64,000 bases of DNA from Branchiostoma belcheri (lineage: Eukaryota; Chordata; Leptocardii; Amphioxiformes; Branchiostomatidae). The translations under genes were made by a program, and so were the position numbers. Below the pieces are notes generated by a model. The model saw nothing but the letters and a program-made list of their open reading frames with translations, did no database searches and was not told where the DNA came from. This document shows, in pieces, positions 40,295 through 64,000 of the stretch; position 1 is the first letter of the stretch; the number at the start of each line of letters is the position of its first letter. Where the stretch lies: assembly GCF_001625305.1 (NCBI RefSeq), contig NW_017802813.1, forward strand, positions 229,835 through 293,834, read 5' to 3'.

Positions 40295-43200
40295 ATGGCA
40301 ATCAGAAGAAGAAAAGGGGGTCGAGAAGGAGTTAACTCGAGTGAAGCAGAAACTGATAACTATCAGGAGAAGAAAGATGCTGACGCTTCCACTACTGGGC
40401 TTCCATGGAGCCCTGTGTCCATCTTGTCGTTTGCTGTTGGCTTGTTCATGGCGTATTATTCGGGATCCACACATGGATGGCTCGTAATGACGCTGCACGA
40501 GAACTATCTGTGGTTCTCAAACATCAAGGTCTGTAACTCTATCTTCTACGCGGGCTTGTTCTGAATTAATTCTTAATATAAATGTGCCCGTATTTGTTTG
40601 GGATTGGATGTTATCTTAAGTTTTAAAAAACTTTAAGAAAGAAAGAACACATGCATAGCGCTACAAATCCCTTGCCAAAAAGTAAATTTTGATGTAACGG
40701 TGCACTCCCAATCAACCTATGTACATAGGAGGTGGAGAGAGAGATATCATTCCGTACGGAAACAGGCCTGTATTACTCCTACTACAAACAACTCGTCAAT
40801 GCGCCCACTATTGCACAAGGTAAAATGTAGTTTCAAACGGAATTAAACCTACTAGTAATTTACGTACCTTTGCCGGATAGAGGCAATAAAAGAAAACGAA
40901 AACATGCGAAATTGATATAACGTTACTAGTATACCGATTTGCAATATTGCGTTTCACTGATAATATACGTGTGAAAATTAGCTCCATTCTGCGTTAGTTA
41001 CTGTGCAACTGTTCCCCGTCCCTCTAACTAAGGTTTGTACGAGCTGGTCCATGACAACATCACAGAACACGGCAAGACTATCAATATCCTGGAGCGTTTT
41101 AACATCTACCAGGAGGTAGTGATGGCGCTGATGTACAGGATCTTGTCCTTGCAGGTGAGGTCATCTAACATTAGAGTCTAACAATCTTGTTAAAGTCCAA
41201 CAATCTTCGTATGTTTCATTACTAGAAACATACGAAGTTTACGGAATACATACGATCCATTACGCGGAAACATACGATCCTTACTAATTTGGGGTCATTT
41301 AGGGTCATTTGGTGACTTGCCGCCGCGATCACCGGTTCCACTGTTTCCCTGAGCATCGCCCTGCTATTTGGTTTAAAATACAGGCTACTATGTCGTGAAA
41401 GAAACCTGTATATGTTCAGTTTGTGTTTTAGCAGGGCAGGATAAGTCCTTAAAATTCTTTGAAACCAAGATATTGTAGGGATAACAGCGCTATAATAGTC
41501 CCCCAATTTGCTGCCGATGATACATGATCGTGGTGCAAGTCACCAAGTTAGTAAGGATCATATGTATTCCGTGTAATTGATCGTATGTATTCCGTAAAAT
41601 TCGTATGTTTCTAGTATGCATCGGATGTATTCCGTAAACTTCGTATGTTTCTAGTAATGGATCGCATGTATTCCGTAAACTTCGTATGTTTCCTAGTAAG
41701 GATCGTATGAATTCCGTAAAATTCTGATAAATTCTTTGGCACCCCTGGGGGAGTTAGTGAGTAAAATGGTTGATGTTTCTGTCCACAGAAAACAGTAGAA
41801 CCGGTGTTCTTCTACATCCATGCCGTGTTTGGTCTCCATGCCGTACTGGTCATGTCCTTATATGGGACCACCTGGCTGCTGTCTGGCTCCTGGTTGGCTG
41901 GAATTCTATCTGCAGCATTTTATATTTTCAACAAGTAAGTAGTTTTGGGATGGAAAAAGTTGTACAAATGTACCACAGCATGTTTTGTTAGTATACCACC
42001 CTGGATACCTTTAGGCCAGGGCTTGTTTGGGTAGGGTAAGATTAAAAGTGTAATTTTATTCAATGACTAACATTTTCCAATGTAGGTGACTTGGGTTAGG
42101 CATAGTCTTACACACACACAGAGAGACTTCAAACATCTCACACACACTCTAAAACAGTGATAATATTGTGCTATTACATGTGATTTGAGGGTCCAGCTTT
42201 GTTCAAATAACTGTTTCATAACCTGTTAGTCTGAGACTGTGACAATGATATCTCAAAAATTGATCCCTGGATGTGTTGTGTTCTGATTTTGAGGCTCAAG
42301 TTGGAAATACATTGTACGGAATGATGCAAACAATATTTCATGGGGATTTGGCATATCCTTTGTCCTTATCAATCCCTTTAGAAAATGTTTCTCCAAGTAA
42401 AGATGTTTTTCCAATGTTCATTTAATTATTTCCGTAAATACCGACAGAGCTGACACGACCCGGGTGGAGTTCACCATAGCTCTGCGGGAGAGCTGGGCCT
42501 TTCCTTTCTGGTACCTGCAGATGTTTCTCCTAACAGTGTTCTTTCATCCAAACCTTCATCGCAATCTTAAGGTGAGGATGCATTTTAGAATTTTGTATCC
42601 CCGTCCCAGTTCACAAGTTAAGTCAAACCAACAACTAGATGTAGATTTTACATGTAGACATTGGTAGGTGAAAGAATGGAAAAGCCCACATACATGTATG
42701 TGTAAGAAATAAACATCAGGTTTACATATCATGCCAATGGTATTAAGTGCACTATTTCAAATGTGACTCTTGCTTTTACACATTCTATATCTGTACTGGA
42801 AAAAGGAAGTCTTCTACATGTACACCAGGATTTTTTCCTTGATGATGTTGCAGGTGGTGACCGTTGTGCTCCTGTGTATCTGTACCTTCTGTTTCACCCT
42901 AACATGGCAGTTTGCACAGTTTGCTCTGCTACTCCAGGCCATGGCTCTGTTTGGATGTGCAGTCCTGGATGTCATCCCAGCACAAAAGGTTGGTAGATCA
43001 AATTTAAGTGATAGCTCTACCTATCAGAATTATAAATTTTCAGTCCATTTGCCTTTTTTTATTCAAATTATAAAAGATTCATTTTTTTTGTCAAACTTGC
43101 TTGTAGCGAAAGTTTGCTTCCTTTCATTTGGTTTTGTCCTAAGCCACAGCTTTCCTAATCCTATTCGATCAGCCACTAATTAGGTAATTTAGAAGTAAAA

Positions 43201-46200
43201 TAAAAGATAGGTAATTTAGAAGAAAAATAAAAGAATGCTGCATCTCAGTCCCCATTATGTTAAGTGGTTGTTGAAGCATTGCTGATTTTGTTGCTTTATG
43301 ATATGCAAATCCTGGATTGTCTTGTCTTCACACTTCCAAAAGAGAATAATTTGTTTTCCACAGATCAGACAGGTGTGGCTGATCCAGGCAGGGAGTCTTC
43401 TGGCTGTCTGTGTCTGTCAGTTCTTTAACAAGATGGTCCTCTGTTCCCTGGTGCTCAGCTTTATCCCTTCTGCCATGCTTGTCATTGCATTCAAGGTAGG
43501 TCCTCCTGGTCAGAATTATTTCTTGAAAATCTCCTCTGGTGAAAGAACAGGCAATTTTATTGTGAGTGTTCTTCAACACTGTCAATGTCAATGTGAATGT
43601 CGTTTAGTACCAAGGACAGCAATGTCAGTGTGGCTATCATTCAGCACCAAGGACAGCACGTTACTGTGAATATTGTTCAGCACCAAGGATAGCAACGTTA
43701 GTGTAAATTTCATTTAGCACAATGGATAGCTGTGCAAGTATGGATGCCATTTAGCTCCATGGACAGCAATGTCAGTGTGGATGTAATAAAGCATAAGGGA
43801 CAGCTATAAATGTCACTGTGAATGTCATTCAGCACCAGGGACAGCAATATCAATGTGGATGTAATAAAGCATAAGGGACAGCTATAAATGTCACAAGGAA
43901 TGTCATACAGCATCAGGGACAGCAATATCAATGTGGATGTAATAAAGCATAAAGGACAGCTATAAATGTCACCAGAATGTCATTCAGCACCAAGGACAGC
44001 AATATCAATGTGGATGTAATAAAGCATAACAGACAGCAATACCACTGCGAATGTTATTCAGCACCAGGGACAGCAATGCAGCATGAATGCCATTCAGCAC
44101 CAAGGACAGCAATGTTTGTGTAATTTTTTTGGCACAGCTTTATGCCTTCACTGAATGACCATTGGCCAGTTATGATGACCACTTTTTAACATGACAGGAG
44201 CAGTTCTTGACCAGAAGAAGTCTCCCATGGCAGCTTACTGGGCTTGTTCTGAATGTCGTCCTGGTGATGATATCAATGCTGATGTTCAACAAATATGTCA
44301 TTAAGGTAAGGGCTTTTTCATTGAGAATCAAGTGTCGTGGGCTTTCGAAACAGCAGATACATAAAACCTAATTCATCAGCAAGTTAATCATGTTGTAACT
44401 ATGTCAGTGATCAACAATGTGGTTTATAGGTGTCCTTATTCTAGATAAGAATTTACTTCTGTAACTAGTTATATATAGATGTAGTAAAGCTTTTTATTCA
44501 CAACCACTTGTTTAATAAGAGCTGCCATTTTGATGACGATCTGTCATTTTTATCAGGGCAATATTATGGCACCGTGAACTACCCCCGGTAGTCATAATTG
44601 CCCTGATGAAGATGACAGATGGTCATCAAAATGGCAGCCATGTTAAGAAGTTAACTAATAATGTTACTGTAACGTTGATATCTTTCAGACCATCATTGTA
44701 ACAGATGCAGACCAGCACATATTTCACTTTCTGATGGGAAAGTTTGGTTTGAGCGGTGGCCAAAGAGACTTTGATGCGCAGCTGTATCTGTGTGAAACAG
44801 CGTTTGGGGTCCTTCCATTAGACACTTTTGTCCGTCTCTCCAAGCACCTTGTGTTCCCCCTGTATGCTGTCATCCAGCTATGTCTTCTACTGGTTTTGAT
44901 GCTGTCAGTTCTTCAAAACTGGAGGTATTCTAGAACATTTCTACACTCCTAATCATAACATATTTATGATAATTCACTCCCTAAAGTACTAGTACCTGTT
45001 GGACATGTTGTAGTTTTGGAGCCACTTTATTGGTGAAATATTCACAAATTCAATGTGTCTTTGTGATTTTCATTTGAACAAGGCACAGAAGATGCCTACA
45101 TACTTTAATAACTCAAGAATGGGTCAACTATCAAGCAATATAACTCTATCTGGATATATCAGTTACCAGTAAGTTTGGTATCACCCACACCAAGTCATAG
45201 TTCTTGGACAATTTTGAGTCAACATTTAGGTACACACAGCATGAAAACATGGGTCCTAGAGGAAAACTTCTCAGATTTTTTTTCTATGTTGATCTTTATG
45301 TACAGTGTTATCTTTTGAAGATACAAACACCAATGAATTGATTTGGTGTAGCATAGGAGAGAGAGAGAATGGTTTATTCAATAAAAAACCTTTGCAGCAG
45401 TGCTGAATTGCGGTTTCTGTACACAAATACTTAATTGAAATATAAGACTTATCAGCATTATACATTACAAATAAGGATTAAAACAAGTCACAAATTCTAG
45501 AAAATCACTACTATCACAACTTAAAATTCTCTTATAACATTAACTAACATTAACTGTCATTCAGCAGGCAGATACAGTAAGGTAGTGTACTGTTCAGCAT
45601 ACGCTGTATTGGACATTAAGCACAAAAAGAGTCTAATATTTTCTTCATTTTCTTCTCCTCCTATGTACAGTACTGAAGATCCCGCCGCATGCAATGGCGT
45701 ACAGAGTCCATCTCTGTCTTCAGTTCCCCCTCTGCTATCACAGCGGCCACAGCTAGCCTATCATGCCATCTCTGCAGCCGTGTTTGGGTGTCTGGCTGTC
45801 TCTACCATGAGGTTCAAGTATCTGTGGACCCCACACATGTGCGTGTTAGCTGCTGCCGGTGTGGCTGATTTTGAGGCTTGGAAAATCCTTCTGAAAAAGT
45901 TGCATGTAGACCTATCAGAGGGTAAGGTAAGACAGTCATACTAGAACACTACTTCTCTACATATCTACTTCTCTTGTTTAAGTTCTCGTTGCAATTGAAA
46001 AGACTTTTGAAAAAAAAAATTCCTACTTACAAAACGTAGGAATTTCTCACATAATTCATAATTTGCCAATTTCAAGTCATTTCAGAAAGAATTTCGAGAA
46101 ACATGCCATCTGAAATCCAACATATCCAAATGAAGATTTTTTTTTCTTCACAAATGTTGACAACACAGTTTTAGATATACATTTTGTACATGTAGATTCA

Positions 46201-49200
46201 TAGACAATAGAGTTCATATTCCTTCCAGGTTCAGCTCTGCAGACATGTCGTCACAGCTGGAATATTGGCCCTGCTGTTTGCTGTGGTGAGTTCCTGCAAG
46301 CAAACGTTATGATTGTTCTTCTCTTCAGTATTGTTTTGTTTTAGAATAAAGGCATCATTGGGCTAAGGAAAGTTAAATGTAAGTAACTCAACGACGGTAG
46401 CACAGACTTTCTGCAACTTACTTTACAGAAGCGGTGGATTGTTCATTCCTTGACAAAGACTAGAGTTGTACATAAATGTACAGTTGAAGATTTGGGTAAG
46501 TCCAATCCCTTGTGTTGGAAATCATAACGTACATGTACATGCATGTCTCCTCAGGCCTTGCCTTCTACTCTTGAAGAGCTGAAGCTGCTGAAGGAGTTTC
46601 ACGACCCTGACACAGTTCAGCTCATGGAGTGGATCAAGTAAGCACAGAATCCTGGCTGTGTGATGATTATCAGTCATGTTAAAACCCTTTTGCTGCTGAA
46701 GTCTTCATGAGCGTGACTTACAGGCATGTAGGCAGTGTGGTTTCCAATCACAGTAATGTTGCAACGCTTTGTGTAACATTACAATCTGTCTATGCATCCA
46801 GGTACATTTGATTAAATTTGAGTTGTTGGCTAAAAAAATATGGTTGAATTGGAATAAATTGTCAACACGAAATGCCAGTCCAACAGGAAAGTCTGAGTGT
46901 GTTTTAAAGTTTGATACAGTGGGTCAAGTTTTCTTCTCAGTCAGGCTTTCATCTTGATCTTTTGTTAAATTCTCACTTAAAAAATGATTGAAATAATTTG
47001 GTGTGGCCATTAACTTCCCGTGCTTTTATACATGTAACTTAGTGGTCAATACATGTAACAAGACTCTTAACATTTGTCAACATTTTTGTTTTTGTGTTGT
47101 TGGTAGAAAGGAAACCCCAACTACTGCAGTCTTCACCGGCAGCATGCAGCTGATGGCAGGTGTTAAACTCTGCACGGAACGTCCCATCACCAACCACCCT
47201 CACTATGAGGACAGGGACCTGCGCAACAGGACCAAACAGGTGGGACAAGTGTACAGATAACGTTATCTGTCATGATGATCACATTGCATGCGAACATCAC
47301 TGTACATTTTAAGTAAATACATATAACATAATCTGAGAAGAATGGATACTATGAAAGAAATTCTCTCCATCTAGCATCATATAGTAGCCTGGGTACCATC
47401 CTACTTGTATGCTGGGGCTCCCACACTCACTTCCGTAAGAAGTACTTGTTAGGGAAGCGAGTATGGGAGCCCCGGCATACAAGTAGGATGGTACCCAGTC
47501 CATCATATAGAACATCAAGCTCACAATATTCCTAATTTCCAGTAAGAAAACTGGTGTTGCAATTGCCATTTGTTCCTCTAACATTCAGCATGCTAAGGTA
47601 GCCTTTTGGCATCAAATTTGTGTAAGTTACCAGGCTAGGCAGCGGGGAGAAGACCAAGTTTCCATAATATTTTATCAATCTCTTTCTCTCTCTCTCTCAT
47701 ACACACACACACACACACACACAAAGACATACTCACACACAGGGACACAGATACACACACACACGTCCACACACACACTCACAAATACACACATTATGAT
47801 TATCACGGTTTCTTGGTCTCCAGTTGTACCAGATCTATGGTAGGAGACACCCTCAGGAGGTCCATGCCATTCTCAAGGCTCACGGCACCGGCTACATCAT
47901 TGTAGAAAACAGCATCTGTTATGAGAGAGGTCACGGTGTGGGCTGTCGACTTCGAGATCTTGTGGACATGAGCAACAACCATGTGAGTGCCACTGACTGT
48001 AGATGTAAGATGTGTGTGTGTTGGGGGAGGATACAACTGTATTTGTATGGCCAGTATAACTGCCTCAGCATAACACATCGGCTTTGCAAAAGCACATGGT
48101 ACGGTGGCAGCTGGCTATATTACACTGACGTTGTAACGACTTGTTACACCTAACCCTCAAACATCTAACTCTAAACATTGTTAAATGCTATCTAATGATA
48201 ATGCCCCTCCTGTACAGTTTAATACTCATTTTGTACATCATAGTACATAGTCTGCACATTTTTTGCACTTCCTTTATGATCTTTGATTTGTTTGTTTGTT
48301 TGTTTGTTTATTGGTTCGCATATATTTAAAAAAAAACAACAATAAAATGAACATATTACTGACAATAAAATAAAATGCTGGGGAAAGATATGAAGCCATA
48401 GTGGCTTGTCTGGGATCTTCCCCGACAAAATTAATTAACAACTGAAATAATACTAACAAATCAAATGGTAATAATAAATAACAATAAGTAATTAATAAAT
48501 TTGATCAATATGATCAATATGATAATGGTAACAAAACAAATAGTAACATTGAGTAACAAAAGTGATTGATAAATAACGCTAATTACAAATAATATGTTAA
48601 AACATAGGTTAACAGCAATAACTCAAGAAAAATAAAATAGAATTTTAAAAAGAAACGGAAATTCAAAACTTATACAGATGTAATCACAGTAATAAGACAT
48701 CAAATGTCAGTGGGAAATAAAAGTATGTGATTTTTAAGATTTCATTTAAAGCTAATTATTGATGTTAAACATTTTAGGTGGAGCGGGAGATTATTCCAAG
48801 TAGTTGTACATTTATATTTTACACTCATTTGGGCTACGGACGTTCTAACTAGGGGGATATGGAAATGGGCACTTTGTCGAGTTTGGTAAGTATGAAAATG
48901 GGAATTAAGATTTAGAAGACCATTAAATGTGTCTGGAAGAGAACAAGTAAGGAATTTAAACGTAAATAGCATCAGATGAAGTCTGTTTATATCAAAAATA
49001 TTCAAAATCTTAAGTTTTGTAAACAAAGGTGCAGAATGTGCGCGGAAACTGGCGCCGGTGGCTGAACGAACAAATCTTTTTTGGAGTAATACTAGGGGCT
49101 GTAGTGTGGTTTTGTAGGCGCATCCCCAGACTATATTCCCGTAGGTTAGATATGGGTATATTAAGCTATTGTATATGGTAATAATGGTTTTTGAGTAAGA

Positions 49201-50632
49201 AGATGTTTAAGTTTTCCAATAATACCAATAGTTTTGAAATTTTTTACCTAACTATTAGTTATATGTGGTTTCCTAGGTTAATCGTTCATCAATGATTATA
49301 CCTAAGAATTTGGCTTGACTCTCTTGAGAAAGGGTCACATTTTTTAAAAAGATTTTGGCGCTTCTATTGTAGGTTTTATTTCTATTACAGAAAATGAGGT
49401 AGTATGTCTTCTTAACATTGACTGATAATTTATTTGCCTCAAACCACGATATAACCCTTTTCCAATTCTTCGTTAGCCAGGTTTACTAGCGTATCAAAAT
49501 TCGAGTTTGAAAGAAAAAGATTTGAATCATCTGCAAATAGGATAAAGAAAATAATTGAGGATGCTTTTTCGAGGTCATTTATATAAATCAAAAAAGTAGG
49601 GGTCCTAGTATCGAACCCTGTGGGACACCACATTCTATTATTTTAAGTTGTGATTTATTATCATTAAGGGTTACGTATTGCTGTCTATTGGATAGATAAG
49701 AAGAGAACCATTTTATTGCGGAGTCACATATACCATATCGTTTTAGTTTATTGAGTAGAATGGAATGATTAACTGTATCAAAGGCCTTTGATAGATCGAG
49801 AAAGATTCCTATAGTGTATTCTTTATTATCTATAGCGGTAGAAATTTTTTTCCATTAAGTGTATGAGTGCTAGAGAAGTAGAATAGCCCTTTCTGAAGCC
49901 ATATTGGTGTTTATATAGGATGTTATTTTGATTTAAATGTTTCAGAAGACGATTGTATACTAGTTTTTCCAAGACCTTAGATACACAGGGAAGGACAGAT
50001 ATTGGTCGATAGTTATTAACACTAAGTGGATCACTGCTTTTAAAAATAGGCGTTACTTTTGCGACTTTTAGTGGGTGAGGGACAACTCCATTTTGCAAGG
50101 ATAGAGACAGAATATGCGTTAGAGGGACAATAACATAGGGCAGTGATAACTTTAGTACTTTAGGGCTTATTTCGTCATGACCAGCAGCTGAGTCTTTTAA
50201 GTTTTTGATAATATCTGTAATTTCAGCACCAGTTGGTGGTATAAAAGTTGATAGGTTAGAATTTACTTGTAAGGTGATGTAGCTAAGAGGGTCTTGTATT
50301 CCTTTTGGGATTTTACTATCAAGTGTAGGTCCAATATTAATGAAAAAATCATTGAATTCGTTACATATTTCATCTTTATTTTCGGTAGTTTTGGTACCAA
50401 TTTGTATTTTGTTTGGACCAGCTGATTTACTTTTATTACGATTTAAAACGTCATTTATCAGGTTCCATGTTTCTTATTCCAGATTGTTGAAGGAGGGCTT
50501 AGAGGCCCTGAGGACCACCCTGCGACACATTCCCGCTTCTGTCACGCCATTCAGAGTGGGGGACCAGAATATAGGAAATACTTCACCATGGTTTTTCAGA
50601 ACAAGACTTTCCGTACTTACAAGGTATCATAA
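40295..50632 (+). CDS. DPY19L3: C-mannosyltransferase DPY19L3
   Basis: It is a polytopic ER enzyme that transfers mannose from dolichol-phosphate-mannose to tryptophan of thrombospondin-type repeats and related proteins. Exons: 40295-40528, 40729-40819, 41033-41154, 41789-41934, 42448-42571, 42854-42988, 43364-43495, 44198-44305, 44689-44924, 45671-45926, 46229-46285, 46555-46637, 47107-47239, 47824-47982, 50483-50632. All phases match, giving 721 residues, against 716 in human. Assignment to L3 rather than L1, L2 or L4 rests on TWQFAQF, RDFDAQLYLCETAFGVLP, GSMQLMAGVKLC, NSICYERGHG with GCRLRDLVD, and the end VFQNKTFRTYK. The N-terminus carries the luminal LHENYLWFSN and the acidic EVEREISFRTE region of the glycosyltransferase-C fold, and many hydrophobic spans follow. 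The start is the first ATG before a Lys/Arg-rich cytosolic leader. Confidence 0.95.
41206..41724. mobile_element. Palindromic element with nested GGATCGTATG subrepeats
   Basis: The left end is a perfect-looking hairpin (CTTCGTATGTTTC and GAAACATACGAAG). The right end has four tandem units of about 42 bp containing ATGTATTCCGTAAACTTCG then TATGTTTCTAGTA, inverted relative to the left arm. About 250 bp of unrelated sequence lies between. It is non-coding and in DPY19L3 intron 3. Confidence 0.75.
43570..44130. repeat. Minisatellite, about 40-bp unit
   Basis: More than ten imperfect units built on CATTCAGCACCAAGGACAGC plus AATGTCAGTGTGAATGT alternate with ATGTAATAAAGCATAAGGG variants to form about 80-bp higher-order units. 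It fills DPY19L3 intron 7. Confidence 0.85.
44521..44638. mobile_element. Hairpin MITE, about 118 bp
   Basis: GCTGCCATTTTGATGAC...ATCAGGGCAAT on the left is mirrored by ATTGCCCTGAT...GTCATCAAAATGGCAGC on the right, giving arms of about 50 bp with few mismatches. It lies in DPY19L3 intron 8. Confidence 0.8.
47385..47500. mobile_element. Hairpin MITE with 10-bp target-site duplication
   Basis: Arms of about 40 bp (CTGGGTACCATCCTACTTGT, then ATGCTGGGGCTCCCA, and their complement) surround a short loop. CATCATATAG occurs immediately outside both ends (47375-47384 and 47501-47510). Its tips match those of the element at 36578-36681. It is in DPY19L3 intron 13. Confidence 0.8.
47697..47795. repeat. 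(CA)n microsatellite
   Basis: CA dinucleotides with interruptions end about 30 bp before the DPY19L3 acceptor at 47823. Confidence 0.9.
48281..50475 (-). mobile_element. CR1/Jockey-like LINE, 5'-truncated and broken
   Basis: The minus strand encodes pieces of a non-LTR reverse transcriptase in order: an N-terminal linker (TWNLINDVLNRNKSKSAGPN, near 50,470-50,410), the RT core VNNYRPISVLPCVSKVLEKL and YGFRKGYSTSLALIHL (49826-50098), GVPQGSILGPLLF then IYINDL and the FADD box (49439-49633), and a C-terminal WNNLP region (48742-49026). A one-base loss after GPLLF shifts the frame and other breaks follow, so it is inactive. The 3' tail is (CAAA)n at about 48285-48310. It fills the last intron of DPY19L3 in antisense. 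Confidence 0.85.
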
Positions 50633-52207
50633 AAACTGCAGCAAGTGTACATTGTACATGTTGTAGTGATACTGATGTGTTAACCATTCCCCAATGATTT
50701 CATTATTTACTGTATCGTATCACAAACTTGATGTCTACCTAGTGCCCCATTGACTGAGTCTAGCGAGGTATCACTTCCTGTTATCTATGGTACATGCTTC
50801 ATGGACTTCCACCTTTGTTGTTTCCTAATCCAAAGTGATGGAATTTATAATAGGCCAAACACATTTGACTTGAGTATTGTCGCAGTATAGATACCTTTAC
50901 CTGTTTGCAGAATTAAATCAAGAAGTCTTCATTGCATGTGCTCTTTTTTCAGTTCCCATTTCCTACTTTTCATTCTTTTAGTATTGAACCAGGACTTCAT
51001 ACATGCATTATCTATCCAAAACCAAGACACAACAGAAGACTAAGACCAAATTATTCAATTCAACATGATAACTTTATTCCCTGCCCCTTGGAAAATTCAC
51101 ATATCATAAGTCAGACGTTGAGATACAGGCAGATACAAAAGCAGCTCCCTAACTACTTCACATACATGTAGGGCTAATTACTGTACTTGAGTAATCTGGC
51201 AGCACTATAGATAACCAGCAAATAATGGTAGGTTAGTGTCTACTCTTGTGTCCTTTTATGAACATAATTTATGCTTGAGATACAGTTTCTTGTTAGTGAT
51301 AACCAGTACTTTCTCCCTAGCTTACAAACACAGACTTACAAGAAAGCTATTTGCTATTTGCAAGCAAGAGAAGTTGCTTAAGCTTTTTCTTTGTGGGTTG
51401 ATTGTAATGTTACAGAAAAACTCTCTGCTAAATAAAAAAAGAGAAAGAATGAGTACACATCTCTTGAGGGTTTCTTGTCCACATCCTTTCACAAAAGGAG
51501 TCACTTCTTCATAAACAGTCAAAAAAATCTCCTATTTTCTGTACACCATGGTGGACAAGGAGTACTCACTATGACAGGCAAATAACAAATATTCCTTGCA
51601 AGTAAGCGACTAATTCTGAAATGTTACCGATGTAAGTAAATACAAGGCGCGTCTAAAAAACTACATCTAATGCTTTGGCACATTGTCTCCATTGTACACA
51701 CTTTTTTTTTGCTTTGTTGTAAAGTATAAAGCCTAGTTATTATGTATCACAGTATTCCAGTATACTTAAATAGCACCATTTGAAGTCATGCACACGAATG
51801 CACATCCTATATGATCTCTCAGTGAGATTCGAGACAAATCTGAATAGAAAAATATGTCTGTATACAAAATGATCATGCTTACTTTGCTGGAAATGTTAGG
51901 AAAAGGACAAATCACATAAAAATGTGATATTAAAAGCTATTCTTACTCCCACTATATTTCTCTACTGAGTAAAAAACCTGACTGTTGGTAACAAGATCTA
52001 AAAATCTACGACAATTATCACATAACATAGCACCGTGTTTTTTTGGGGGGGTAGTGGTGAAACACATTGTTACATTAGCATGAAATACAAGCATAATTAT
52101 GTCCAGAAATCAAAAATCCTATGTCAACATCTTTTTTTTTTGACAGGATAAAGAATACAATCACATTTACATATCAAACACTGGAGTTTTGTCTAGTTTA
52201 TCCTTGG
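50633..52207. other. Convergent 3' UTR region of DPY19L3 (+) and collagen IV (-)
   Basis: No coding sequence is supported. A minus-strand AATAAA at 51073-51078 fits a collagen 3' UTR of about 1.1 kb, and a plus-strand AATAAA at 51431-51436 could serve DPY19L3, in which case the two transcripts would overlap tail to tail. Confidence 0.5.
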
Positions 52208-63984
<11,777 letters not shown>

Positions 63985-64000
63985 CTGTGGTGTAATTGTA

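Overview
The window is nuclear DNA of an invertebrate chordate, most probably a lancelet (Branchiostoma). It has long intron-rich genes with short exons, GT-AG introns of a few hundred bases, chordate orthologues (U2SURP, DPY19L3, a collagen IV alpha chain with a vertebrate-like NC1 domain), and many small palindromic elements. The species call is inference. The gene identities rest on reading spliced exons in frame across both strands.

Layout. 1-8.6 kb (+): the 3' part of a coiled-coil gene ending in two EF-hands and a CaaX tail, with a U1-like snRNA in one intron. 11.7-14.1 kb (-): a three-exon gene for a secreted precursor with a six-cysteine C-terminal module; two TATA-box/splice-donor pairs lie upstream. 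14.4-21.1 kb: intergenic, with duplicated repeats. 21.1-38.0 kb (-): U2SURP (SR140), a U2 snRNP-associated splicing factor, 28 coding positions plus one duplicated exon. 38-40.3 kb: intergenic, between the divergent starts of U2SURP and DPY19L3, holding a 938-bp hAT-like element. 40.3-50.6 kb (+): DPY19L3, an ER C-mannosyltransferase, complete in 15 exons. 52.2-64.0 kb (-): the 3' part of a collagen IV alpha chain (alpha1/3/5-like) with its NC1 domain, running off the right edge.

The most unusual observation is that two unrelated genes each carry a tandem pair of homologous exons with identical entry and exit phases. Using both, or neither, breaks the frame, so they must be mutually exclusive. 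In U2SURP the pair encodes the start of the RRM (RNP2 strand) and is separated by only 58 nt. In the collagen gene the two exons are both 127 bp, encode alternative Gly-X-Y segments around a shared GRDA interruption, and double inclusion gives a stop at the second codon. Other points are a one-base deletion in a C-run of U2SURP exon 9, a GC-AG intron, an 18-nt microexon, an RGD motif in a C-terminal tail after NC1, and three splice acceptors with transposon sequence next to them.
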